Source: an uncultured Pelagibacteraceae bacterium
GTDB lineage: Bacteria > Pseudomonadota > Alphaproteobacteria > Pelagibacterales > Pelagibacteraceae
DNA: 64,000 nt
Reading direction: 5' to 3'
NCBI GenBank assembly: GCA_902579465.1
Contig: CACHGV010000002.1
Coordinates: 62,001 to 126,000 of the forward strand
A model generated the notes under the pieces. The model had not been told where the DNA came from, did no database searches, and saw only the letters and a program-made list of their open reading frames with translations. A program made the position numbers and the translations under genes. Shown piece after piece: positions 37,551-46,217 of the stretch. How positions within the stretch are numbered: the first letter of the stretch is position 1; the number at the start of each line of letters is the position of its first letter.

Positions 37551-39247
37551 TTTTTAATTCTATGTGTAAAGCTATCTCTTCTAAAACTGTATAACGCTTT
37601 TGGATCTACATCAACATCTATAACAACTGGTTTATTTACTTTTAATGCACTTTTTACTGCCTCATTAACTTCTGATAATTTTTTAACTTTAATTCCTTTA
37701 GCACCATATAGTTTAGCAACTTCATCAAAAGGAGGACTTTGAATATCAGCTCCTAAATATCTTTCACCATAAAAATCTTTTTGATAAGCTTTTTCTGCTC
37801 CCCAACTCTTATTATTCATCACTATTGTAATGGTGTTTATGCCATGTTCTACAGCTGTACTTAGTTCTGAAATAGTCATTCCGAAACCACCATCACCCAT
37901 TAAACTAACGACAGTTTTATTAGGTTTTGCAACCTTTATGCCTAAGCCACATGCAAATGAGAAGCCTACTAGACCAAAATCAAGGGGAGTGAAAAGAGCA
38001 GGTGGATTGTAATATTCTAAAGCATCTGTTGCTTGAAGGCAGAGTGTGCCAGCATCGAGTGTTATTGCAGTATTTTTCGGTAGTACTTTTCTTAATTCTT
38101 TGAATAGACCTTTTGGTTGGATTGGAAAATTTTTTGACTTTATATTATCTCTATTTTTAAGAAATTTTGATCTCTCTAACAAATAACTATTTGTCCACTC
38201 TTTGTAATTGAAAATTTTCTTTTGTTTTCTTAATTCAACTAAAATTTGATCTGTCACCAGAGCAGCATCCCCATGAATACCTACATTAACTGGAAAGTAT
38301 CTTCCTATCATTGTTTTTTCTAATTCAATTTGTACAATTTTCGCGTTTTTATTTATATTGTCATACGAATAGAAAGTGGAATTGAAACCAAGTCTTGTAC
38401 CAATTGCAATAATTAGCTCTGCTTCTTTGACTAATCTTGATGCAACAATATTTCCTCTAGGCCCCATTTGTCCTGCATTTAACTTATGACTGAATGGAAT
38501 CGCATCTCCATGTCCTGCTGCAGTTACAATTGGAATATTTAAAAATTCAGCAAGCTTTGTTACAGACTTAAATTTTGAATTATATTTTATTCCTCCTCCA
38601 GCAACAATCACAGTTTTTTTTGAGTTGAGAATAAGTTTTACAGTTCTGTCAATTGAATTCTTTTTACTTTTTAAGTCACTTTCGGTTTTATAGGATTTTT
38701 TATTTTCATTAATCTTAAACTTTGCAGTATCAGAAAGAACATTTCTTGGAAGATTTATACAAACTGGTCCTCTTCTAGGCGACATTGCAAGATTAAATGC
38801 ATCTCTAAAAGCCATTGGTATATGACTTGCCTTTTTTACTGTCCAAGTTTTTTTTGTTATAGGATCAAAAAGCGATTGTTGATCAAGTCCTTGAAAGGCA
38901 TCTTCCATCTTGTCTTTAGTAGAATATAAACCTGCAATAGATACCACAGGAGAAAATGCTGCTTTTGCTTGCGCTATGCCTGTAACGAGATTAGTTGCTC
39001 CGGGACCGTTTTGACCAGCAATTATTACACCTGGTTGATTAGAAGCTCGTGCATATCCATCTGCCATATGCGTTCCAGTTCTTTCGTCTCTTACACCGAT
39101 AAATTTAATTTTTTTTTCATGATATAACGCATCAAACATTTCCATTGTAGCTGAACCAATTAAACCAAAGACATGTTTAACTTTTTCTTTTTTTAGAGAT
39201 TTCACTGCCGCTTGACCACCGGTCAAGGTATTCTTGGACTTAATCAC
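37547..39247 (-). CDS. ThDP-dependent enzyme (acetolactate synthase / sulfoacetaldehyde acetyltransferase-like)
   Basis: A 566-aa ThDP enzyme: PYR domain with the cofactor-activating Glu (GVRDERTGTHMADGYARA, Glu55), AQNGPG-type GQNGPGATN, a central domain about 195-330, and the PP domain with VVSLMGDGGFGMTISELSTAV ... VMNNKSWG. The N-terminus GLIGSATMEMFDAL and the FQGLDQQSLF segment look closer to Xsc-type enzymes than to IlvB, and no small subunit gene is nearby, so it is probably catabolic rather than anabolic. It overlaps neighbours by 4 bp on both sides. Exact reaction unknown. Confidence 0.82.
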   Translation of the reverse strand: MIKSKNTLTGGQAAVKSLKKEKVKHVFGLIGSATMEMFDALYHEKKIKFIGVRDERTGTHMADGYARASNQPGVIIAGQNGPGATNLVTGIAQAKAAFSPVVSIAGLYSTKDKMEDAFQGLDQQSLFDPITKKTWTVKKASHIPMAFRDAFNLAMSPRRGPVCINLPRNVLSDTAKFKINENKKSYKTESDLKSKKNSIDRTVKLILNSKKTVIVAGGGIKYNSKFKSVTKLAEFLNIPIVTAAGHGDAIPFSHKLNAGQMGPRGNIVASRLVKEAELIIAIGTRLGFNSTFYSYDNINKNAKIVQIELEKTMIGRYFPVNVGIHGDAALVTDQILVELRKQKKIFNYKEWTNSYLLERSKFLKNRDNIKSKNFPIQPKGLFKELRKVLPKNTAITLDAGTLCLQATDALEYYNPPALFTPLDFGLVGFSFACGLGIKVAKPNKTVVSLMGDGGFGMTISELSTAVEHGINTITIVMNNKSWGAEKAYQKDFYGERYLGADIQSPPFDEVAKLYGAKGIKVKKLSEVNEAVKSALKVNKPVVIDVDVDPKALYSFRRDSFTHRIKK

Positions 39248-40413
39248 GATACTTTTTTAACTTCAGTATCTAGATCATCTTTAAAGTTAGGCATTACTTT
39301 TTCAGTGAATAGTTTAATACTTTTCATGCAATCTTCATGTTTAACACCCGGAAAGTTAGACCAGACTTGAAGATTTTGAAGATTAAGCTCTGATTGAAGT
39401 TCTTTAATCTTATCTGTTACATATTCAGGAGTACCAAATAACATATTTCGCTTATGTAAAAACTCGTAATTAAGAAGATCTAATTTACCCTTTGTTTCTG
39501 GAAGTTCTTCACCGGGATCCATATGATTACCAAGACCTCTCCAATGACAAACCCATTTCATATAATTTACCATATGTTGTCCTGCTTTTTCTTTAGCCTC
39601 TTCCATAGTATCAGCAACAAACATATCTCTAACGAGAGTAACACCTTCACCTAAAGGAACATTTTTTTTAGTAACTTCCGATCTTTTATTTTTGTAAGCT
39701 TCAAATCTTATTTTCAATGCTTTAACTGTAGGTATCCACATAATTACATTTATGTTATTTTCTGCAGCCCACTCTATAGATCTTATACCATCAACAACTT
39801 GATGTATTGGAGGGTGTGGATTTTGATAAGGTTTTGGAAGAACACTAATTTTTTTCATTGTGTTATCTTCCATATTCATAAATTCTTCACTTGGCGGGCT
39901 CATGTCATGCTGCCAAACATAATTTGGTGAAGGGTAAGTATAAAATTCTCCATCATGATTAAAAAATTTTTCTGACCATGCTTTTTTCAAAATTTCTAAT
40001 GTTTCAGCAAATAATCTAAAATTTTTTGCCTGATCTTTTAAATCTGCTTCTTTGTTTAAATTAATTGCCTCTCTCCCATAAACTCCTCTAGCAACACCAA
40101 CTTCTACTCTTCCTTTTGAAAGTTGATCAAGTGTAGCAATATCTTCTGCTAATCTTATAGGATTATGAAAAGTTATTACATTTGCTGCTTGTCCTATTCT
40201 TATATTTTTTGTTCTTGCTGCAGCATCTGCTCCTAGCATTAGGGGATTGGTACACGACTCCATTCCTTCATGGTTAAAATGGTGTTCAGTAAACCAAATT
40301 GAATTCCAATTGTTTTGATCACAATATTCGGTGATCTGTTTAGTTTCATCTAATAATTTATGATACGGTTTGTGTGTCCAATTTGTAGTATTACAAAAAT
40401 AACCAAACTTCAT
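39244..40413 (-). CDS. LLM-class flavin-dependent oxidoreductase (luciferase-like)
   Basis: A TIM-barrel FMN enzyme of the bacterial luciferase/alkanesulfonate monooxygenase superfamily. Marks: NSIWFTEHHFNHEGM, NIRIGQAANVITFHNPIRLAEDIATLDQLSKGRVEVGVARG and LPKPYQNPHPPIHQVV. The track start at 40455 is upstream of a strong ribosome site, AAAGGAGG, placed 6 nt before the Met at 40413 (MKFGYFCN), which is the better start and gives 389 aa. It is first in a six-gene - strand operon and may begin breakdown of the operon substrate by an oxygenation or C-S/C-N cleavage. Confidence 0.9.
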   Translation of the reverse strand: MKFGYFCNTTNWTHKPYHKLLDETKQITEYCDQNNWNSIWFTEHHFNHEGMESCTNPLMLGADAAARTKNIRIGQAANVITFHNPIRLAEDIATLDQLSKGRVEVGVARGVYGREAINLNKEADLKDQAKNFRLFAETLEILKKAWSEKFFNHDGEFYTYPSPNYVWQHDMSPPSEEFMNMEDNTMKKISVLPKPYQNPHPPIHQVVDGIRSIEWAAENNINVIMWIPTVKALKIRFEAYKNKRSEVTKKNVPLGEGVTLVRDMFVADTMEEAKEKAGQHMVNYMKWVCHWRGLGNHMDPGEELPETKGKLDLLNYEFLHKRNMLFGTPEYVTDKIKELQSELNLQNLQVWSNFPGVKHEDCMKSIKLFTEKVMPNFKDDLDTEVKKVS

Positions 40414-40457
40414 TAAGCCTCCTTTAAAAATTAATTTAAAGACGACCGATCCCACTT

Positions 40458-40475
40458 TCGTATATGATTTTACGA
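40458..40475. promoter_or_regulatory. Short inverted repeat upstream of the LLM operon
   Basis: TCGTA (40458-40462) and TACGA (40471-40475) are separated by 8 bp in the 100 bp region before the LLM gene. Arms of 5 bp can arise by chance, so it is only a candidate operator. I found no clear sigma70 hexamer pair in this gap. Confidence 0.25.
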
Positions 40476-40513
40476 CGAGTTATGTATCGCTTTATGTAAT
40501 AATATTATTATTC

Positions 40514-41485
40514 TTACCTTTGATATTCAACGAATTTTTTAAGGGATTTATTAAGAAATTTATCATATCTGATACCACTTTTTGCTAATTTCTTATTATT
40601 AAGAAATGAAAGATTCATTTTAAAGTCATATGAGGGTTCAAAAAAGAAAGGTACTGAAAGCCTTTTTTGCTTGTTCCATAATACCCTATGATTAGTTGCT
40701 TTAAACTTGCCTTTGCTTAAATATTCTAGCGCTCTACCTGTATTCACCACCAAGGCATTTTTATTGAAAGGGACATTATACCATTTTTTTGTTTTTCGGT
40801 TTTGAACTTGCAAGCCACCTTTTTTGTTTTGATATAAAACTGTGAAAATACCACTATCAACATGCGTTTCACATCCAAGTGCTACCCCATCTTCTTTAGA
40901 TATTTCGATTGGTTTAGATTGATTAGAGTAATAATTAAATCTTAAAGTACTGAGTGTTTTAAGTCTTGAAAAAACTTTTTTAGATAAATTAGTGTCTTTT
41001 TTATAAATTTTTATAATACTTTTAAAAAGAGTTTCGCTAAGATTAAATAAATTTTCATAATAATCAGATAGTTTTTTGATAGATTGTTTGTTAAATGATT
41101 TTTCTATGCTCAAATGCTCGATGTATTGAGTTTTAGTTTTTTTGGAAAAACCCTTTGTCACTTTCAAGTCACCTAAGTCTAATCCCTCTTTTCCATTAAC
41201 ATCATTTGGAAAATATCCTCGATAAATATTTTTGTTCTTTTTATTCCATTTCTTTGGAGCTAACTTAAATTTGTTGTTTTTATTTGATTTAAAAAAATTT
41301 TCTCCAATTTTGCATACTTTATTTATTTGTTTGAATTTAATTCCATGACCAATTATTTGAAAAAAACCAACTTCGACACAGGCTTTTTCAATTTCTCTTA
41401 TTATTTTTAATGTTGCTTTTGAATTGAAGTTTTTTTTTAGAATAGGATTAATATTGATTGTTGGAATATAATTTTTTCTTATCAT
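40514..41485 (-). CDS. Isopenicillin N synthase-like Fe(II)/2-oxoglutarate dioxygenase
   Basis: A 323-aa oxygenase with an N-terminal DIOX_N domain (about 1-120: VEVGFFQIIGHGI) and a C-terminal 2OG-FeII domain. Iron ligands His208-x-Asp210 (ETHVDSGIFTVLYQN) and His266 (ATNHRVLW), 2OG-binding RLS at 275-277. The C-terminal half is rich in Lys, and the overall character is a generic IPNS/ACC-oxidase type; the substrate is unknown. It is the last gene of the class II aldolase operon on the - strand (4 bp overlap with the EamA gene). Confidence 0.87.
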   Translation of the reverse strand: MIRKNYIPTININPILKKNFNSKATLKIIREIEKACVEVGFFQIIGHGIKFKQINKVCKIGENFFKSNKNNKFKLAPKKWNKKNKNIYRGYFPNDVNGKEGLDLGDLKVTKGFSKKTKTQYIEHLSIEKSFNKQSIKKLSDYYENLFNLSETLFKSIIKIYKKDTNLSKKVFSRLKTLSTLRFNYYSNQSKPIEISKEDGVALGCETHVDSGIFTVLYQNKKGGLQVQNRKTKKWYNVPFNKNALVVNTGRALEYLSKGKFKATNHRVLWNKQKRLSVPFFFEPSYDFKMNLSFLNNKKLAKSGIRYDKFLNKSLKKFVEYQR

Positions 41486-42432
41486 CTATTTGTTGGTGTA
41501 TCTGTAGCAATCATTTGTCCTCGTACTTTTTCTCTAAAATAAATATACGCACCAGCGCCAATAATTATTGTTGCTCCAAGAAAAGTTCTTGGTACTGGAA
41601 TTGTTTCAAATAATATGTAACCAGCTACCATTGCAAACACTATGTATGAATACTCAAATAATGAAACAACCGATGGGGAGGCAATACTATAAGCAGTAAA
41701 TACACAAAAAAACGAAATCGATGCAACTATTCCCATAATTAAAACATAAGGCCAAGCCTCCCCTGGATTAGTAAACCATTCTCTCACAATAAATTGCAAA
41801 GTTGGATCTGTAAAAGTATTAAATTTTCCATCACCACTAACAAAAAATATTACCAAACTTGCAAATAATGCAAAAATATAAAGCCATGTCATTTGAGTAT
41901 AGATAGTATCTTTATTAGATGTATATTTTGTTATAGTCATCGAGATTGAATAACAAAGAGCGCATGCTACAGGTGCTAATTTAAAGAAATTAAAATCATC
42001 TAAAGATGGATTTAAAACAATCAATACACCAATAAATCCAACTACTATTGCACTCCATCTTCTAATTCCAATTTTTTCTTTTAAGAAAAATTTAGCAAAC
42101 ATAGACATAAAGAACGGGCAGGAGAAAAATAGTGCACTTGTCATAGCAAGTGTCATAAAGGTCAGTGAAATATAAAAAAAACTAAAACCAAAGAAAAAAC
42201 ATATAACTCTTATTAGTGTTAATAATGGGTAATGTGTTTTTAAAGATATTGTTTTTTTAGTTATTAAAACAAAGGATAGCAAAAATACTGATTGTATAAG
42301 GGTTCTTCCAAAATAAAGCTCGAATAAAGCAATATCCTCAAAAATAAACTTAATTAGAGAATCTTGTATTGAAAAAAAAGCCATACCAGTCATTATAAAA
42401 AAAATACCTCTGGTATTTTGGTTTGTATCCAT
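41482..42432 (-). CDS. EamA/DMT-family transporter
   Basis: A 316-aa membrane protein with two EamA repeats and ten helices (GMAFFSIQDSLIKFIFE; ALFFSCPFFMSMFAKFFLKEKIG; ALCYSISMTITKYTS). It resembles the gene at 59627 (both have a PFFM/I-xxxL...F-L-K-E/D-K-I/VG...RWSAI motif), so the two are probably paralogues. It lies 35 bp after the GMC gene and overlaps the IPNS-like gene by 4 bp. Substrate unknown. Confidence 0.87.
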   Translation of the reverse strand: MDTNQNTRGIFFIMTGMAFFSIQDSLIKFIFEDIALFELYFGRTLIQSVFLLSFVLITKKTISLKTHYPLLTLIRVICFFFGFSFFYISLTFMTLAMTSALFFSCPFFMSMFAKFFLKEKIGIRRWSAIVVGFIGVLIVLNPSLDDFNFFKLAPVACALCYSISMTITKYTSNKDTIYTQMTWLYIFALFASLVIFFVSGDGKFNTFTDPTLQFIVREWFTNPGEAWPYVLIMGIVASISFFCVFTAYSIASPSVVSLFEYSYIVFAMVAGYILFETIPVPRTFLGATIIIGAGAYIYFREKVRGQMIATDTPTNR

Positions 42433-42467
42433 GAGACACCTATATCAAATCAGTAGTAATAATAATA

Positions 42468-44054
42468 TTAATTATTTAAAATTGCCTCTGAACCTTTTTC
42501 AGCAATCATTAGTGTAGGAGCATTTAGATTTGCACTTGGAATTTCAGGTATCACTGATGCATCAATTACTCTTAAATTTCCAATCCCATTTACTTTTAAA
42601 TCCTGGTCTACTACTGCCATACCATCAACTCCCATTTTACATGTTCCACAAGGATGATAAGCAGTATCTGCTTTAGATCTAACATATTCATTTAATTCAT
42701 CATCTGACTGTGCATCAAAACCTGGCCCAACTTCATCACCAGCATGCTCTGCTAAAGCTGGCTGTGATAGAATTTTTCTTGCAACATGAATGCATTCTCT
42801 TGTTTGTTTAAGATCTTCTTCTTCTTTTAAATAGTTAAATAATATTTTAGGATAATCATACGGGTCTGAGGAATTAAGTGTTATTTCACCTCTACTTTTT
42901 GGATGATTTGGACTTGCATGTAATTGGTAACCATGTGAGTCAGGATCTTCTAGGCCATGATTTATCACAAATGACGGAAAAAAATGAAATTGAATGTTAG
43001 CAACTTTTCTATCAGGCGATGATTTTGCAAAACCACCAGCCTCCAAAAATGATTTTGAGCAAGGTCCAGATTTAAACATAAACCATTGCATACCTGCTAA
43101 AATTTTAGGTATTAATTTTGTATATGTGTAAAGTGTATTAGGAGTTTTACATTTTTGCTGTATGTAAGTTTCAAGATGATCTTGTAAATTTTTTCCAACC
43201 CCCTTTGAGTGATGAATAACTCTAATACCATTATCTCTAAGATGAGTTTCGTCACCTATGCCAGATAACATTAATAATTGTGGAGAATTTATAGATCCTC
43301 CACTCAAAATTACTTCTTTATTTGCATAAATCTTTTCAACTTTGTTATTTATTTTTACTTGAAGACCAACTGCTTTTTTTCCTTCAAATAGTATCTTTTC
43401 AACAAATGAGTTTTTTAAAATATTTAAATTTTTTCTATTTTTAACAGGGTTTAAATAATACTTGGCAACTCCAGCTCTCTCACCTTGATGCATTGTTGTA
43501 TCAAACATACCAAAACCCTCTTGTTCTTCACCATTCATATCTATATTTGTTTTGTGACCTGCTTCAGCTGCAGCATCAATAAATGCTTTAAATAGTGGAT
43601 TTGAATTTTTAGATAAATTTATCGGAAGTGGACCCAATGATCCTCTGTATTGATTTTCACCTTCAGACCAAGTTTCAATCTTCTTAAAATAAGGAAGAAC
43701 TTTATCATAGGACCAATCATCCAAACCAAAGTTTTCCCATCTTGTATAGTCATCTCTATTTCCTCTTACAAAGACCATTCCATTATGAGATGAGCATCCT
43801 CCAATCATCTTTCCTCTTGGGCAAAAAACACGTCTATTGTTCAAATATGGCTCAGGTTCTGAATAATATTTCCAATTATATTTGGGATCATGCATCGTAT
43901 ATAGAAGAGCTAATGGCATTTTAACCTTCCAAATATCACTAGATCCTCCTGCCTCAAAAATAGCTACAGAATTGTTAGGATTCTCAGATAGCCTATTTGC
44001 TACTACACATCCAGCTGAACCAGCACCAACTATGAGATAATCGAAAGCTTGCAT
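42468..44054 (-). CDS. GMC-family FAD oxidoreductase (choline dehydrogenase-like)
   Basis: A 528-aa flavoprotein. FAD motif YLIVGAGSAGCVVANRLSENP at the N-terminus, GMC signature 1 PRGKMIGGCSSHNGMVFVRGN (about 79-99), signature 2 GGSINSPQLLMLSGIG, and the C-terminal active-site YHPCGTCKMG His with NAPTLMIAEKGSEAIL. BetA-type choline dehydrogenase is the closest well-known family and fits the quaternary-amine setting, but other alcohols are possible. It starts immediately after the TauD-type stop, with no gap. Confidence 0.9.
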   Translation of the reverse strand: MQAFDYLIVGAGSAGCVVANRLSENPNNSVAIFEAGGSSDIWKVKMPLALLYTMHDPKYNWKYYSEPEPYLNNRRVFCPRGKMIGGCSSHNGMVFVRGNRDDYTRWENFGLDDWSYDKVLPYFKKIETWSEGENQYRGSLGPLPINLSKNSNPLFKAFIDAAAEAGHKTNIDMNGEEQEGFGMFDTTMHQGERAGVAKYYLNPVKNRKNLNILKNSFVEKILFEGKKAVGLQVKINNKVEKIYANKEVILSGGSINSPQLLMLSGIGDETHLRDNGIRVIHHSKGVGKNLQDHLETYIQQKCKTPNTLYTYTKLIPKILAGMQWFMFKSGPCSKSFLEAGGFAKSSPDRKVANIQFHFFPSFVINHGLEDPDSHGYQLHASPNHPKSRGEITLNSSDPYDYPKILFNYLKEEEDLKQTRECIHVARKILSQPALAEHAGDEVGPGFDAQSDDELNEYVRSKADTAYHPCGTCKMGVDGMAVVDQDLKVNGIGNLRVIDASVIPEIPSANLNAPTLMIAEKGSEAILNN

Positions 44055-44882
44055 TTAATTTGGATTATCGCCCTCTACTGCAATCCTGTCCATAACTCTT
44101 TCATGGCCCAATCCTCTGCCAGGAAAAAAATCAGTCAGACCTTGGTGAAGGGTGCTTCTATTGTCCCAAATTGCTACAGCATTTTCAGTCCATTTAAACC
44201 TGCATGTAAAATCAAGTCTTTCTTGATGTAAAAATATTTCATTTAAAATATCTGAACTTTCATTTTCATCTAAATCTAAAATTCTTTTTGTATACATTGA
44301 ATTTACATACAAAATTTTTTTTCCTGTTTCAGGATGAGTTCTAACTACTGGATGGGAATTTGAATATTCATCTAGATTACCATTCCCTTCCATTTCCTTA
44401 TATGCTTCAACAAATGCTGCCGCACCTAAAGAACTATGAATGGCTTTTTTATCCTTAACCTTATCTTTAATTTCATCACTTAATGTGTCGTAAGCAATTT
44501 CCATATTAGAAAACATTGTATCTCCACCAACTGGAGGAACTTTAATTGATCTTAATATAATTACTTTTGTTGGTTTTGGATTATAACTTACGTCAGTATG
44601 CCAAGTTTCACCCCATTGTCTTTTTTCTTCTGGAGCTTTAATTATTCTTAGTATTTCAGGATAATCTTTTCTTCCTTTAACATAAATATGTCTTTCTAAT
44701 GGACCAAAATGTTTTGCTAAATTTATCTGTTCTTCCGATGTAATATCTTGATCTCTAAAGAATAAAGCCTTGTGTTCTAATAATAAATTATTTATTTTTT
44801 TCCAATTTTCTAAAGAACTATCTTTTAAATCGATGCCTTTTACTTCTGCTCCTAATGCACCTGATACTAATTTTATTTCCAT
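44055..44882 (-). CDS. TauD/TfdA-family Fe(II)/2-oxoglutarate dioxygenase
   Basis: A 275-aa dioxygenase close to TauD. Marks: GALGAEVKGIDLKD, LLLEHKALFFRDQDIT, WHTDVSYNPKPTK (Fe ligands His95, Asp97), WDNRSTLHQGLTDF (His246) and ERVMDRIAVEG (2OG-binding Arg262). TauD members hydroxylate next to sulfonate, sulfate ester, amine or carboxylate groups; the substrate here is not determined. The operon neighbours (thioesterase, GMC oxidoreductase) favour an amine or alcohol rather than taurine, which is inference. Confidence 0.9.
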   Translation of the reverse strand: MEIKLVSGALGAEVKGIDLKDSSLENWKKINNLLLEHKALFFRDQDITSEEQINLAKHFGPLERHIYVKGRKDYPEILRIIKAPEEKRQWGETWHTDVSYNPKPTKVIILRSIKVPPVGGDTMFSNMEIAYDTLSDEIKDKVKDKKAIHSSLGAAAFVEAYKEMEGNGNLDEYSNSHPVVRTHPETGKKILYVNSMYTKRILDLDENESSDILNEIFLHQERLDFTCRFKWTENAVAIWDNRSTLHQGLTDFFPGRGLGHERVMDRIAVEGDNPN

Positions 44883-44885
44883 AAT

Positions 44886-45353
44886 CTATTTTTTTAATCT
44901 ACCAGATAATTCTAAGTTTTCAGACTTAAAACTTGATTTATTTTCATTAATAAATTCACCCATTATTTTTAGCTTATCTTCCTCAAATTCTGTGACCTTT
45001 CTTTTCCCCAAGTCAATATAAAGTGATAAACTCTCCATTGTAGCAGCAAGAGTTTTAGTTTCTTTTTCATACATCTCACATTTTAAATGTAATCTTTTTT
45101 TATCATGGTCAAAATGAGTGCAATATACCTCTACTTCTTGATTTTCTTTAACCTCATTATTGTAAGTAGTTCTAGTTTCAACAACCATAGTACTTCTCAG
45201 ATTTGATTTTGCATTTTCACCACCCATTTGAAATTTATTAAGCATCGTTTCCCAGGCTTGATCAAAGATTAAGATATAATAAGCCATATTCATATGTTCA
45301 TTATAATCTGTCCACTCTTTGATAATTTTTCTTGTGGCAAGATGAAACGACAT
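44886..45353 (-). CDS. Hot-dog acyl-CoA thioesterase, candidate betainyl-CoA thioesterase
   Basis: A 155-aa single hot-dog domain with the 4HBT pattern IIKEWTDYNEHMNMAYYILIFDQAWE (Asp in TDYNEHMN expected to be catalytic). In P. aeruginosa and rhizobia a thioesterase of this type releases glycine betaine from betainyl-CoA during carnitine breakdown. The BKACE and carnitine dehydrogenase genes lie just across the divergent promoter, so that role is the best inference. It is 3 bp from its neighbours on both sides. Confidence 0.82.
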   Translation of the reverse strand: MSFHLATRKIIKEWTDYNEHMNMAYYILIFDQAWETMLNKFQMGGENAKSNLRSTMVVETRTTYNNEVKENQEVEVYCTHFDHDKKRLHLKCEMYEKETKTLAATMESLSLYIDLGKRKVTEFEEDKLKIMGEFINENKSSFKSENLELSGRLKK

Positions 45354-45355
45354 TT

Positions 45356-46216
45356 TTAACCCTTATTAATTTTTTCAGCTATTAGTATTTTTCTTTTCAT
45401 TTCTCTAAGAACGGGTTTTTCAATTAGCTTACCATCTATAACTACTAAACCTGTATTTGAGTTATTAAATTCTTCTAATATTTTTTTTGCCTTAGTAATT
45501 TCATCTTTTGGTGGTGTAAATACCTCATTTAAAATTTGAATTTGTTTGGGATGAATTGAGCCTTTTCCAGTAAATCCTAGATTTCTTACTTGTTCAGCCT
45601 CTTTTCTCATTCCATCCATGTTTTCTAGATCTAAATAAGGCACATCTATAACGTCTACACCGACACTAGCTCCCGCATGAACCAACTTTGATCTTGCGTG
45701 AACTAGATTTTCCCATTTATTTTCAACTCTAAGCTCTGCAGCCATATCAACACCACCAAAGTATAAAGCTACTATTCTCTTGCTAGCATGAGCAATATTA
45801 TAAATATTTTCTAAAGCTTCATTTGTTTCCATAATAACATGAAGATCGGTATCTAAATTACAGTCTGTTAGTAGATCGTCTATAAATGTTATTTCATCTG
45901 GTGTTTTAACTTTTGGTAACATAATAGCCTTTAGATTTACTTTACTTGAGATAAAAGCTTCTAGATCTAAAAGACCAAATTTAGTTCTTTGATTATTAAA
46001 CCTTATAACTAGTTCTACATCATTTTTTACTTCGAGCGTTTTAAGAGCTTCTATAGTATTTTTTCGTGCTTGTTCTTTGTCATTTATTGCTATCCCATCT
46101 TCTAATTCAATACAAACCATATCAGCCCCTGATGCAATCGCTTTCGGAAACATTTCAGGGTGAAGCCCTGGTGTAAATATAAAACTTCTTCTTACTTTTA
46201 ATTTATCTAAGTCCAT
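45356..46216 (-). CDS. HpcH/HpaI aldolase / CitE-like C-C lyase
   Basis: A 286-aa TIM-barrel lyase. CitE-like marks: RSFIFTPGLHPEMFPKAIASGADMVCIELEDGIA, LVIRFNNQRTKFGLLDL, VIMETNEALENI (metal Glu), LYFGGVDMAAELRVE and GFTGKGSIHPKQIQ. The family cleaves or makes malyl-, citramalyl- or citryl-CoA. With the class II aldolase and a thioesterase it could handle a C4-C5 hydroxy-acyl-CoA, for instance from the acetyl or acetoacetyl unit; the substrate is unknown. Confidence 0.87.
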   Translation of the reverse strand: MDLDKLKVRRSFIFTPGLHPEMFPKAIASGADMVCIELEDGIAINDKEQARKNTIEALKTLEVKNDVELVIRFNNQRTKFGLLDLEAFISSKVNLKAIMLPKVKTPDEITFIDDLLTDCNLDTDLHVIMETNEALENIYNIAHASKRIVALYFGGVDMAAELRVENKWENLVHARSKLVHAGASVGVDVIDVPYLDLENMDGMRKEAEQVRNLGFTGKGSIHPKQIQILNEVFTPPKDEITKAKKILEEFNNSNTGLVVIDGKLIEKPVLREMKRKILIAEKINKG

Positions 46217-46217
46217 C

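Noticed and set aside
37547-39247. Anabolic acetolactate synthase (second ilvB)
   Set aside because: There is no small subunit beside it, it lies in a catabolic operon, and its N-terminal motifs look closer to Xsc-type enzymes; kept as a generic ThDP enzyme.
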